Below, piece after piece: positions 38,801-48,589 of a stretch of 64,000 bases of DNA. The stretch covers positions 214,911,494-214,975,493 of the forward strand of contig NC_059471.1 in the NCBI RefSeq assembly GCF_018139145.2, in the 5' to 3' direction. The stretch comes from Gymnogyps californianus (taxonomy: Eukaryota > Chordata > Aves > Accipitriformes > Cathartidae). The translations under genes were made by a program, and so were the position numbers. Position 1 is the first letter of the stretch, and each line of letters opens with the position of its first letter. Below the pieces are notes generated by a model. That model ran no database searches, was not told where the DNA came from, and was given only the letters and a program-made list of their open reading frames with translations.

Positions 38801-40038
38801 ATGCACTAGAACATACAGTAGCAGGTGAGTGGTCCTCGGTTTGGACTAGGACCAGAAACACACATGAAAAATTCAGACCATCTCTTCAGATGAGTTTGAA
38901 CCGAGTGGGGTTTTTTTTAAGAAGGGACTCAGACTTATTCCAAAGATCTACTGTTCTTCATATTTTATCATCTGATAAAATGTATTCATCTATTCTGAAC
39001 TCTGAATTTTCTAATCCTATTCTTCTATTAGTCTATGCATACACTGCATATTCAGTTATAGACAAAGAATATATCTAATACAGTAGCCATTTAGATTTCA
39101 TTCATGCAGGTTGTTCCAATTATCAACTAAATCCTGCCCTCAATTTTAGCAGCATAAATCAGGAGTAATTCCAGTGAAAAAATGCTGTGCCTACTTAAGT
39201 ATTTGGTATCTATGCTGCTACTACTTTTTTAATCAAGTAATCTCACTCTAGAACCTACACACCACAAAGAACACACGTGTCCTGCCTGAACCAAAATATC
39301 GACACTGCTTAAAGAAAAAGGGTGAAATATTGCAGCAATAAAAAGCAGCTCTGTCACAGTTTAAGCTCAAGGAATTAGCTTGTGCTCCTTCTCCCTTTCA
39401 CGTACACTGGAAATACTTTCTGCAAAAATTTCTAATGCACAACGATTTGCACTTTAGCACCAAAAGCCTTTTAAATAGCAAGCATAAAATGATGCAAACA
39501 TGCAAATAACAACTGATGCAAAATGCCAAGAGTGACCAACAGCCAGTACTGCCAACTATCAGTCACAGTATGACCCTTATTTACTTAAAAAAAAAAAAAA
39601 GCTTAATCTCGTTATCTTTAAAGTTAGATTTAAAGATCAGCTTTTGGCTCTGCTAGTTAAAAGATCTGAGGTTTGCAGCACACACATCAGTTCTTCATTC
39701 AGTTTTAATTTTGCAAGACTCCCTCTAACAGACTTCAAGAAACATGCATCTCACCTTTTCCCCCCTCACTTTTGCTAGGCTCCTCGCTACAAACTCATAG
39801 ACAAATCCCAGCAAAATTACCCCAAATTGGTATTCTAAGGTCACAAACTTTCCTCAGTGCTCCGAACACAAAAGAAGTTTGAATAAGAGAAAGCAAAAAC
39901 ACAAAGGGACTATACCTTTGCTTGTGTGAGAGCTGCTTTCTTCACCTGCAATTGAGACTGTAGTAGTTTGAAATTTTTGGACCAGCCTTCTGTTTTAGAA
40001 TCGCTGGTCTCAACTCCCAAGTCATCGTAAAGTGACAT
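26710..40038 (-). CDS. RBM17: RBM17 / SPF45, splicing factor 45 (complete, 11 coding exons)
   Basis: RBM17 is a nuclear spliceosome-associated protein. It helps select 3' splice sites and regulates alternative splicing through partners with UHM-ligand motifs such as SF1, U2AF65 and SF3B1. Eleven coding exons join in frame to 1,206 nt, 401 residues plus stop, the mammalian length. The N-terminus is [16 protein letters not shown] long charged region with [16 protein letters not shown] follows, then the G-patch at about residues 236-283 ([16 protein letters not shown]) and a C-terminal UHM at about 305-386. UHM landmarks are acidic D319 and E325 and the RYF motif at 375-377. Known MAP-kinase sites T71-P and S222-P are present. 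All junctions are GT-AG. Residues 188-191 (PVAS) differ from the mammalian LPRD as I recall it. The gene spans about 15 kb of coding exons, compact as expected for a bird, and is followed head-to-tail by PFKFB3. Confidence 0.98.
26958..27030 (-). CDS. RBM17: RBM17 coding exon 10 (residues 344-367)
   Basis: The exon lies between acceptor TTTCAG and donor GTAGGA and encodes [20 protein letters not shown] and the rest of the UHM strand and helix. It ends one base into codon 368. Confidence 0.97.
27358..27456 (-). CDS. RBM17: RBM17 coding exon 9 (residues 311-343)
   Basis: A 99-base exon in phase 0 at both ends, with acceptor TTTCAG and donor GTAAGA. It encodes [20 protein letters not shown] and the following strand to FE, with the acidic UHM residues D319 and E325. 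Confidence 0.97.
27829..27902 (-). CDS. RBM17: RBM17 coding exon 8 (residues 286-310)
   Basis: Between acceptor ATAGCAG and donor GTAAGT. It encodes the linker [20 protein letters not shown] and the first UHM strand VVLLR. The linker residues ETG differ from mammals (DAS as recalled). Confidence 0.96.
28613..28764 (-). CDS. RBM17: RBM17 coding exon 7 (residues 235-285), G-patch
   Basis: Acceptor TTTGCAG and donor GTAATT. The exon encodes the whole G-patch, [20 protein letters not shown] and onward to [10 protein letters not shown], with all the glycines of the motif. Confidence 0.97.
29061..29155 (-). mobile_element. CR1 LINE 3' end in an RBM17 intron
   Basis: The plus strand reads as the reverse complement of the CR1 3' UTR (GAATGGTCTGGGTTGGAAGA...AGTCCAACCCCTCTGCCATG), so the element points leftward with its 3' tail at about 29,061. 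It is strongly 5'-truncated. It lies in the intron between coding exons 6 and 7. Confidence 0.9.
30720..30861 (-). CDS. RBM17: RBM17 coding exon 6 (residues 188-234)
   Basis: Donor is GG|GTAAAT. The chosen acceptor is TTCTTCAG, giving 47 codons as in mammals. A second AG six bases downstream (CTGTAG) could also be used and would drop two residues in frame. The exon encodes a proline-rich linker with [20 protein letters not shown] and the S222-P site. Confidence 0.95.
31076..31745 (-). mobile_element. CR1 LINE, 5'-truncated, in an RBM17 intron
   Basis: About 670 bp of CR1 in minus orientation, from its 3' tail (ATTCTATGATTC) through the 3' UTR into the end of ORF2. A 134-codon frame at 31,513-31,109 carries CR1 C-terminal signatures ([20 protein letters not shown] and [17 protein letters not shown]). 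It looks younger than the relics elsewhere in the window. It sits between coding exons 5 and 6. Confidence 0.95.
33465..33521 (-). CDS. RBM17: RBM17 coding exon 5 (residues 169-187)
   Basis: A 57-base exon between acceptor CTCATAG and donor GTAAGT. It encodes the end of S169 then [18 protein letters not shown]. Confidence 0.96.
34524..34621 (-). CDS. RBM17: RBM17 coding exon 4 (residues 136-168)
   Basis: Acceptor CTCCTAG and donor GTAAGG. It encodes the charged stretch [20 protein letters not shown] followed by [13 protein letters not shown]. Confidence 0.96.
35308..35907 (-). mobile_element. Solo LTR B, ERVL-like, sense-oriented in an RBM17 intron
   Basis: A 600-bp close relative of LTR A, with the same termini and minus-strand TATA (TATATAAA near 35,640). 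The flanks are CCATC (35,303-35,307) and CCAGC (35,908-35,912), a 5-bp target duplication with one mismatch. It lies between coding exons 3 and 4, in the same orientation as RBM17, so its promoter and polyA-type motifs face the host transcript's direction. Confidence 0.92.
37178..37344 (-). CDS. RBM17: RBM17 coding exon 3 (residues 81-135)
   Basis: Acceptor TTTTTTAAG and donor GTAAGG. It encodes [20 protein letters not shown], then a strongly charged helix [20 protein letters not shown]. It ends two bases into codon 136. Confidence 0.97.
38275..38391 (-). CDS. RBM17: RBM17 coding exon 2 (residues 42-80)
   Basis: Acceptor ATTTTTCAG and donor GTAAGA, phase 0 at both ends. It encodes [20 protein letters not shown] and onward to [12 protein letters not shown], with the T71-P phosphosite. 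Confidence 0.97.
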
Positions 40039-40056
40039 TTTCTCTTCAATTTAAAA
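39916..40056 (-). CDS. RBM17: RBM17 coding exon 1 (gene exon 2; residues 1-41, start codon)
   Basis: Acceptor TTGTCTTTTAG, then 18 bases of 5' UTR (40,056-40,039), then ATG at 40,038. It encodes [20 protein letters not shown] to ALTQAK and ends at donor GTATAG. The start matches the known RBM17 N-terminus. Confidence 0.97.
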
Positions 40057-41817
40057 CTAAAAGACAAAAGAAAAAATCCAGATGACATAACAAACCTATG
40101 TCCAGGGCTTATTTGCTACTAGTTTGCATATGTCTGTACACCTTGTTTTTCTATATCTTTTTTCCAAAGCCAGAGAAAATTCAAAGTAATAACATTTTTC
40201 TGGCTGGTAGCAGATACACATGACTACAGTAAGGCTGTACAAAAGTAACTGTTTGAAAGGTAATGAATACTGTTCAAGCGTTAACAGGTGTTGGAAACTT
40301 CCTAAGATTACGTTTGTAGCGTTAGATATCAATCATTTCAGGCTTTGAAGAACTTATGCTGTAGTCCACACTGGTATTTTGAGGTTCACAAAGAAATTCA
40401 ACATTATGTGTCACACAAGCCTCAAGACTTCCAAACCAAACACAAAGGAATTATTGTCTCAGCTGACCTTAAAAACTATCCACACAAATATATCTACATT
40501 CTAATCCTCTTCTTAAATTTCACTATTTCTTGCATCACTGTAAAGGAATATCTTTCTTATACTAAATATACTTGCCAGAGTATTATTAAGCAACTATTTC
40601 CACAACATTTAAAGGCCTCTCAAATACATAGCACCTATATATGCATACACATGCACCACACACACACATATAGATATATATACATAAAATTAGCTAGGTA
40701 ACAACATCAATAACATGACATGAAATGTATCACTTTGTCTGGTATTACATCAGACATGAACAGAAGAAGAGAAAACTTGACTGTAATGAGAGGTATATCA
40801 CCTGTGGAACAACCTGTAAGCCCATTATTTTGTCTCTGATAGGCCTGGATTACAGTATCTTCTCCCCAAAACTTTAATTTCTTAATTTACTGCAGGATTA
40901 AATGACTGATTAACGGTCTGCAGTAAAAGCTTACAGACTCATCAGCAAGATCTTGATCCCACAGATTTGACAGATACTTATATTTAAGGGAACCTGCCCA
41001 ACGTATAGGAGATGACTGTTGCTATAGATATAACTTATATGCATTTAAACCTGTGGAAAAAGTCTCAGATGAAGCAGACAGCAACTATATTACAACTCCA
41101 AAAGGTGGCAAGCTCAGCAAAAATTTAAAAAAAAACCATCAATTTAATCCTGCGGTGGAATATGAACAACCAGGCCTCAGCAGAACAGAGTTCGCTGCAA
41201 GAAAATGGAGGAAGTTGCATTCACTGGAGATTATTAGACATATGGGTACAGGGGATGAAACATATAGGGGAACATTATAATGCATACGGGAACAGGATGA
41301 GGACAAGGCACTACAACAACTCCCACCTGCCACAGGGGAATAAAGTTTACACAGTAGGAGCGCAGCTACTCTGGGGCAGATATGATGCACTCGGGGTATG
41401 TTATGCTACGCGTATGGATATAGGGAGCGTGCTGCCATCGCGGGAAAGGGACTTTGTGCCTCAACGCCTGGAGGGGAGGGGGTGCACCACAGCCGGGGGG
41501 CACAAGCGAGCAAAGCAGAGGGGCTGTAACCATGCCAACAGAAAGAGCGGGCTGTTATTTCCGCCCCCCAAGCCGACGGAAGGGGCCGAGGCCCGGGACG
41601 CAGACGGGCCGCGCAGCGGGGGCTGAGGGGCCCTGACCCCCCCCCTCTCCACATGGGCCTAGATCCCTCCGAGGGAAGCAGCCGCACGACCGAGGCCGCC
41701 GAGGGTGGGACAGCCACCCGCCTCCCGCTCCTCCCTGCCTCCCCACACCCCTCCGGAGCCCAGGGCAGCCTCCCCGGAGCGGGCGCGGCCGGCCAGGGCC
41801 CACCGCCCGCCGCTCAC
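40057..41817 (-). other. RBM17: RBM17 first intron
   Basis: The intron runs from donor GTGAGC at 41,817 to acceptor TTTTAG at 40,057. It is AT-rich on the left with a short CA/TA microsatellite at about 40,650-40,685 and passes into the CpG island on the right. No other feature is seen. Confidence 0.75.
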
Positions 41818-41960
41818 CCGTCACCGCGCCGCCGCCGCCGCCATGAGCCGGCCGCTAAGGCAGCCGGGAAGAGCCGCCCCGCACGTCGGCCGCGCCTGCG
41901 CACTGCCGTCCGCCCCGCGGCGGCCGCGCCCGCCCCGCTCGGCCAATGGACGCAGAGCGC
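41818..41960 (-). other. RBM17: RBM17 non-coding exon 1 (left end exact, start approximate)
   Basis: On the minus strand GACGG is followed by GTGAGCGG, a strong donor, and splices to the exon carrying the RBM17 ATG. The transcription start is not visible; it is placed by analogy within the CpG-dense block. A short upstream ORF lies within the exon. Confidence 0.6.
41821..41844 (-). CDS. Upstream ORF in the RBM17 5' UTR (MAAAAAR)
   Basis: ATG, five GCG codons, CGG and TGA occur in the non-coding first exon, ending three bases before the donor. The context has G at +4 but C at -3, so initiation would be moderate. It counts only if transcription starts upstream of 41,844. Confidence 0.45.
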   Translation of the reverse strand: MAAAAAR

Positions 41961-41981
41961 GCTGCGGCAGCGCCGCCGTTG

Positions 41982-41998
41982 TGCCGCCCCCTGGCGGC
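41982..41998 (-). promoter_or_regulatory. CTCF-like binding site
   Basis: On the minus strand GCCGCCAGGGGGCGGCA is close to the vertebrate CTCF core GCCACCAGGGGGCGC. It lies at the upstream edge of the RBM17 promoter. Confidence 0.5.
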
Positions 41999-42288
41999 GG
42001 GCGGCGGGCGCAGCACCCCCTCTCCCCCGCTCCCTCCCGCCCCGCCCAGTGCGCACCAGTATGGCACTGGGGAGGGAGCCTCACATCCTACCCGCCCCCC
42101 CCCCCCCCCGCCCATTGCCGGGAGCTTCGGGCTGGGGAAAGGTGCTCTGATCCCGACAAGGAGGGCAGGGAGGAAGCATTCGGGTTCTTGACCTCCCCCT
42201 GCACTTGCAGCCCTAATTAAGGTGCCAGACCCACAGCTGAGCCCCCTTTTACCTGCCTGGTGCAGCGGGGCTGTGCCCTGCCTGCCTG

Positions 42289-42352
42289 CACCTCAGACCT
42301 CCTACACCTCACATGTCCTACACCTCACATCTCCTACACCTCAGACTTCATA
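42289..42352. repeat. 16-bp minisatellite, four copies
   Basis: Four successive units of 16 bases of the type CACCTCACATCTCCTA occupy 42,289-42,304, 42,305-42,320, 42,321-42,336 and 42,337-42,352, with a few substitutions in the outer copies. Confidence 0.9.
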
Positions 42353-42864
42353 GCACGTTGTTTTGGCAGGCAGGACAGGGCAGGATGCAGCCAAGTCGGG
42401 TACGGGGATGAATTCTGCAAGGGCAGAAAGCTGACAGCTAGTTGCACACCCGATTTTTCATCGCAGGTGTGAAGTTTGGGCTCCTGGCTTCCTCAGTCCC
42501 AAAGAAACCCAAATTCCTTTTGGTTTTCACAGTGCACATCCAGTGTAATCGGCGCTCTGAGCTTTGCTTCCCTCCTCGTGCCGGGAATCCAGTCCCTGAT
42601 GTGCCTTGTGGGTCCTGCGATGGGGCGAGACCCCGATGCTGGTGGGGGCTGGTGTCCCCCGTAATCGAGATAACCTCAGAATTTTGAATCCTTTGTGGTG
42701 GTGGGAGATCACAGACCCACTCCGGAGGAGTTTCCAGTTGAGCTGACTGAGATGGGAGTCATTCATCTCCCGGTCTGCATGTGATGTTTGGCAGCTCTAT
42801 GTAATGATCCCTGCAACAACCCTTTTAAAGAAGGTGCGTGAAACCGTGGAAATAGAGACAAACA

Positions 42865-43017
42865 ACACTAAACATAAAGTAAACTTTATTTTGGCAGGAT
42901 GGTTTAACGCCAAACAGCAAGTACCGTCAGATGCTCCATGTAGCTCACATAAAGACAGCCACTTCAATGATCGTTAAGAGCCATCAGGGTTTTCAGGTTT
43001 AAGAGCCCGTGTCGCTG
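42865..43017 (-). other. Possible terminal exon with polyA site, unknown gene or lncRNA
   Basis: On the minus strand a pyrimidine-rich tract ending CTTCTGTCCTCAG is a strong acceptor. The following sequence reads QRHGLLNLKTLMALNDH then TGA (42,966-42,964) in one frame, or ATRALKPENPDGS then TAA in another. AATAAA follows at 42,890-42,885 with a GT-rich downstream element. I recognise neither peptide. It lies upstream of RBM17 on the same strand. Confidence 0.3.
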
Positions 43018-43782
43018 CTGAGGACAGAAGAAATAATCATTATAGCTGAATTGTGAGGTTTTTGGGAAATGGAGTCCAGCATGGAGATATGTCCCTGCAA
43101 TATGATGAGCTGCCACTGACCCTTATTTAGTTGGAGCTATAGTGGAGTTTGAAGCAGATTTAGGAATTCGATCGGCAGAGGGCAGGACTGTATTTATGCC
43201 CATCACTGTATTTTCTCTCTATGTTATATCACAGTTCTCTATACTGTATTTCTAATTCCCTAAGAAATCTGTGGTAGCTTCTTGAATGAGTAATCTAGCA
43301 GCTTGTCTCCTTGGGCATTCAGCGTTTCCAATTACTTACCAAGTGCACCTTCATTTTGGGGGGAAAAAATGGAAACAATAATATGAGACTCTTCTGAGTT
43401 TGACAACACAGTCGTAGTGAAAAAGTTCAGAAGAAAGAAAACTTATACTCATTTGCCATCAAGTGTATTTCAAACATCCCCATGTACTATTCAGGCATGT
43501 TTGTTACCATTTCACTGTGCCATCACTCCCACTAATACTGAGGTCACTGAGTAATCGTGTTATTGCGAAGTATTTGGCTGTTAGACGTACTTATAGCCTT
43601 ATGTCATTTGGGCCTAAAGTGGGCTGGATCAGTTGATTTCTCTGATCGTCTAGCTGCAGAAATCATTTTTGTTTTCCAAAACAATCTCTAAAATTCTGTA
43701 CCTGTCTGAGCCTGGATTTTACCCAACCACATCAATTCCCCATCTTTTCCAGCTAGCTCACCCTGCAGTCTGGCACTAATTA

Positions 43783-43955
43783 TTCAGTCTTCTTTTTGAC
43801 AGCGGCAAGAATGGATTTTCTTTTTTGCTTATAATGGGCAGATGTATCTCCAGCTTGTTCCAAGCATGTCAAATCGGATGAGGTGACATTTCTGAGAATT
43901 ATGGCCACTTGCACCGCATGATAAAGCGGTGCAAATAAACATGCAACATCATTGT
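43783..43955 (-). other. Possible exon, unassigned
   Basis: On the minus strand TTTGCTTTGCAG is a good acceptor. One frame downstream is open for 57 codons, beginning NDVACLFAPLYHAVQ and ending in the basic tail KRKSILAAVKKKTE before TAA. The frame has no family I know. It may be chance. Confidence 0.2.
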
Positions 43956-44599
43956 CTGCAAAGCAAAGCACAACCTCCAACCCCAAAGCAGATAGCATTG
44001 TCACTTCAACCTCAAAATACTACAAGCACTATATATTAATCAGAAAGTCCTTATCTCCAGCATTGCTTTCGACTGTGCTGCTATGCAGTTTATTTCCCCA
44101 TGGTTAGCTGAAAAAATGGTGTTAGTAAGTAAAGTTACTACTTAATAAAGATCTGATTTCAAGTTCTGGACTATACTAGACTCTTCCCTCCTAGTTATGC
44201 TGCTTTCTACTAGGGCAATCTTTCTAGGCAGTGCATTTACAGACAGGTCTATTTTCATAGTTACAGTGAAAGCTTCTTAAATGTAAGAAGAAATTTTCTT
44301 CACTTTATTTATGGAGGATCTCCCAAATATCTTCATTTGGTTTCTTGCCTTCGTAATGCCTGCATTTTTAAAGGAAGGGATTGATACGATTCACACCTCT
44401 GTAACTTTGTGGAAGAAAAAAAATCAGCAGGACACTTGAATGCTACTTTTACAGTGACAGATTCCCATTGAGAAAAGACTGGTATACTATGTTAAAGGAA
44501 GGATTCAAATAGTTAATTGCATCAAAAGGGACTGAGAGAAATCACTGTGGATTGAAATGTCGCAGAGCAATATCACAGCATGACAGTCATCGGGAAAAA

Positions 44600-45012
44600 C
44601 TGAAACGAGATTAGACTCTGCAAAGGTGGAAAACACGATAATAATGGGAGATTTCAATTCCGTCTAGGAACAAGTCACAACAGGGAGGACAAAGGCTAAA
44701 TTATTAGACCCATAAATAACTACCTATTAAAGCAATGAATCAGATAATTCACAAGAAGAGAAACAGCTCTTGGTTAAGTCTGGAAAGTGCGTTAGGCATG
44801 GATCAAAATTTATCCATCACTGTTTGTAATAATAACCACAATATACTTGTACACACCTGTACAGGAGCAAAGAAGCCAACAAAATCCATCTCATTAAATT
44901 CAGGAATGCTGCAGGCAGGTAGAGAAATCTCACCCAGCTGCCAAGTCTAGAGGTCCCAGACAGACTGGAAACAGAGGAGACATTTGCGGGGCCATCCCCA
45001 GCACTACACATC
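44600..45012 (+). mobile_element. Ancient CR1/L3-like relic (endonuclease region)
   Basis: ATAATGGGAGATTTCAATTC and the text after it (TTATTAGACCCATAAATAAC, AATAACCACAATATACTTGT) resemble the endonuclease part of old CR1-type LINEs, with GDFN and a decayed DHN motif. It is highly diverged and full of stops; boundaries are approximate. Confidence 0.5.
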
Positions 45013-45589
45013 TTGGAGGCAGGTAATAACTGTGCCTGAAATCTCTTTTTCAGCTTATCTGCAAACGTGGGGAAGCATTGGCCAGCTCTGCGCCCTCAAC
45101 AGACCCTCAATGATGCTGAAGTCTGGTCTTGCAACTATCTTTATTTTTTTCCTTTAGGTTTTTAAACCTTTCCATGTCGGTGTTTTTCCTCTTGAATCCC
45201 ACTAAAGATCGCCATCTCAGCAGTCCTACCTCTGTACCTGTCTTTCTTATCTCGCCTGGCTCTGCTCTGTACCTTTTCTTGCAGCTCTTTCTCCCAACTT
45301 AGCAATTTTCTCAGCAGTTTTGAGATGAGTTTGATGCAGCTGGGTCTCCTGAACTCCTGGGAGAGGAGAGGAGGCGGATTATGGAGATGGGGTTACAGGC
45401 AAGACCAAAAGGCTGTGAATAAACTCTTGATTTTCACGCTGCGAGAACTGCCACCAGCCTTGGTTGGGACACCTCATCATACCGACAAGCAACCTGGAAA
45501 AGGTGAACAGCCAAGGTGTGAAAATTTGCCGCGGATCCCAAATTATTCAGAGTAATCAGCCAAGAGCTGAAAGCAAAAAGTTGCAGAAG

Positions 45590-46075
45590 GATGGCATAAC
45601 GCTGGCTGGGTGATGAGATGGCAGATGGGACCCAGTGTTAATGAATGCAAAGCAATGCACGCAAGAGAAAATAGCACTAACAAAACACACACAGCGGCAG
45701 GCTCTAAATCAGCTGCTTCCATTAAGGAAAGAGATGCTGCATTCATTGTGGATAATTTTCTAGAAATGCCTACTCAGTGCTCTGAAGGAGGCAAGAAAGC
45801 AAACAGGCTGCTAGGAAGCATTAAAATTAAAAAAAAAGCAGAAAACATTCTCAGTATAAATCCAACATTTACATGCACCTTTTGAGTGGCCATCTGCACT
45901 CCTGGGCATCTCATCACCTCCAAGAAGCAGCAGTGCGATACAAAAACTTAAAGAAATCAGATGTATTGGCTGAAAAGCGACAGCTGAAGGGGACCCTGAA
46001 AGCATCAAGCATCCAAAATGGTATAGAAAAGGCAAACAGGGAGCTCTCATTTTTCTCCCTGATGGTGATCTCTAA
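45590..46075 (+). mobile_element. Ancient CR1 relic (3' part of ORF2)
   Basis: The sequence follows old CR1 consensus order: AATGCAAAGCAATGCACGCA, GGCTCTAAATCAGCTG, CATTGTGGATAATTTTCTAG, AACAGGCTGCTAGGAAGCAT. It fades after about 45,920 and a later piece (TGGTATAGAAAAGGCAAACA) lies at 46,020-46,075. It is inactive and diverged. Confidence 0.7.
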
Positions 46076-46079
46076 GAAG

Positions 46080-47490
46080 GTGTAAAATGAAGCAACGCTG
46101 GAGAAAAAAAGCAGCCTTTTGAATGCTTCATTTCATATAATTTCCTTTCAGCTTTGATAGCAGTTTTTGCTGGATGTGGATCATTTGTATTACGTGTTAC
46201 AGATCTCCACTGAGGATGAGGGTTGCTAATATGCCAAAATGGCATTAGAGGGCAGTGCGTCGCAACCTAATGGGAGGTCTTTGGGGTGGCAATCGCGGTT
46301 GCAGGAAACCCCCCCCAAAACCCACTGGGGATCAGGAGAGCAGAGCGGTTCCCACCCACGCAGGTGGGAAAGGGTGGGGACCACAACGTGGCACGAAAGC
46401 AAAACATCAGGACTGCTCAGAGAAGTGTCGATCGAGTTCAAAAGTGGTTAAATCCCAGCGTTAAAAAGTGGTTAAATCCCATCAGATGGTGGTTTCCAGC
46501 CAATGGTGGAGGTCCCAAGCGGAGAACCGATCCCGCTGCACACCACATTTTTTTGTGGTGGTCCTGGCAGCACCTTCAAATCTTTCTGGACTTTTTTTTC
46601 TTTTCTTTTTCTTTTCTCTCCCCCCCCCCCGAAAATACCTGCTTGATTATCACTGCCGTCTTCCCAATGACCTTCAGCACTGCCCACATGGCGAAATGAA
46701 ATATGAAGAGGGAAGTGCCAGAAGAAAATTTATCCAGACTTGGGAAGATTGGCTTTGGTTTGCTGGCTTGAAAAAAAACAACTTGAAGGCATAACAACCT
46801 GAAAGAATTGAAAATAGTTAGAAAGGCATTTGAAATATTCTTTCTTCTGCGAAGGGAACAGCTGAAAATGCCACTATGACAGCAATGAAGAAAACGGCGT
46901 ATTTTTGCCATATATAGAATGACCCAAAACCCCAGAAAATTGTGGCTTTTTTTCACCCAGATTTTACTTACTTCACATTTTTACCTAGTTTCATATTTTG
47001 GCTGAGTTCCATAACGAAAATGAGTAAGAAGTGTCTCAGAACAGAAATATTTCATCACAGATGAAGTTTCCGACACACATAATTCAATATTTTTGATCAC
47101 AACTAAAGAAAGCTCCGTTGCTATTGACACTGCACAGTGGAGTGTTTTTGTTTGGCCAGTGATGGGGAAAGAAATGCTATGAATGAGGAAATGACCATTT
47201 TGTCCTACTGTCACTGTCTCAAGCTTGTTGGAAGAACTGAGAAAACATGTTGAAAATGTAACAGTGAAAATATTACACAAGACTAGACTCAGTACAGATG
47301 GGACGTCTGCCGTCACTGAGAGAAAAAAATGGTTGTGCCGCTTTGCTAGAGGAAAGGTTTGGATAGGACGTTATTCAGATCCTCCTGCGTTAGCCATAAA
47401 GAGGCTCTTTGTGCCAAAAATGCAGGTTTCTTACAAGCTTAAAATCCCACTGTCTGGGGCGTCAATAAAATCAGAGGGATTTCAGGAGTT
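46080..47490. other. Intergenic stretch
   Basis: No gene is recognised. A 24-bp imperfect tandem duplication (AAAGTGGTTAAATCCCA unit) lies at 46,441-46,482 and a polypyrimidine/C run at 46,590-46,630. An open minus-strand frame at 46,981-47,316 has no known similarity. Confidence 0.5.
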
Positions 47491-47493
47491 TTG

Positions 47494-47567
47494 TGTTTGC
47501 TGGGAGTTGAACTCGATGATCCTTATGGGTCCCTTCCAACTTGAGATATTCTACGATTCTATGATTT
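47494..47567 (+). mobile_element. CR1 3' end, very short
   Basis: The plus strand carries the CR1 terminal sequence (GAACTCGATGATCCTTATGG, CCCTTCCAACTTGAGATATT) and the tail repeat ATTCTATGATT. Only the last 70 or so bases are present. A 12- to 13-base poly-G run follows at about 47,581. Confidence 0.9.
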
Positions 47568-48589
47568 TACAAAAATGAAGGGGGGGGGGGGGGAAGAGTT
47601 AAACCTCCATTGCATTGGTCATCAGCTTTAAAACTAATAGCTTTGAGAAAGATTTTGGAAGCCAAGGCAAACAGTGAGGGAGGATTTGGAAGAGAAGGAG
47701 AAAATCAGCTTTACAAGCTGGCTTGCCTGCCTTCCCAACCATTACTGTGCGTGCCTGCGGTGAAAGCTTTCACTCTAGCGTTACCATCTTTCTTTTAGTT
47801 TTCTCTTATATCAGAGCCAAACTTTGGCTGAACCATTATTTTTTTCAAAAATTTCAGTAGCTTCCACTCCTTTTTAAAGATCAGGTGATGTTAACTGCAA
47901 CAGCGGAGATCCTTCGCTATTAGACTTGTCTCCAGGTTTGAAGATTTTATGCCAGGAAAGACCATTGGTTAAATTCACTGAACCTTGTGCCGTGTAAAAG
48001 GGCTGGTTCCCTTTTAGAATCATTTAGCCCCTTCGATTTTCCATCCTAAAATACTGCTTCAATCTACTGCAGGTTTAATAGTGACACTAATGCATTTCCT
48101 ATGGTTTTGAGAGCCCAACTTGAGACCATTTGAGGGATTCTGGGCATCTATTCTCTGCAAATGAAAATATCTCGAGTTGAGTACTCAAAAACAGAAGGAG
48201 TCTCAGACAGCAATGTTCACCATCAGTTGAAACATCTGAATGAAAGCTCCCTCCAAATTTACAGGTACGTTTTTTGAACTGAAATACAATTCTGGATTTG
48301 AGATTAAATTCTAAGAACTCTGGTTTGTTACTGAGCGATACGACATCACTCTGGAAATGCATCTGTACTGATGATTTACAGATAGGTGAGGTTACCCTTC
48401 TGCTTGCTGCAGATTTTATCAAATTCTTATGAACAACCGTTTTCAGTCCAAAACAGCTGAATCCAAGAACTTAAGGTTCAAAGAGAATACTCTGAGCTCC
48501 TATTATGATGGCCATCATGACATTCTTGGCATAACCAGAATTATTTGGTATTAATAACACATTGATGGGCACTAAGATGTTCATAGATA

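Larger units (their letters stand above)
41400..42130. promoter_or_regulatory. RBM17: CpG island promoter of RBM17
   Basis: CpG is dense and GC content very high, in sharp contrast with the AT-rich intron to the left. Signals include an NRF1-like GCGCCTGCGCA (41,892-41,902), a CCAAT box on the plus strand (41,943-41,947) and a CTCF-like site. There is no TATA box, as usual for a housekeeping gene. Confidence 0.8.
42353..44599. other. Upstream region of RBM17, no assigned gene
   Basis: No known gene is recognised. On the minus strand there is a possible terminal exon (43,017 leftward) and polyA signal (42,890-42,885), and a possible internal or terminal exon at 43,783-43,955. Both are described separately. 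Confidence 0.5.

Noticed and set aside
44817..45011. Minus-strand frame with a hydrophobic stretch
   Set aside because: It is antisense to an ancient CR1 relic on the plus strand.
45543..45746. Minus-strand frame with a transmembrane-like run
   Set aside because: It is antisense to CR1 ORF2 sequence, so the hydrophobic run is a translation artefact.
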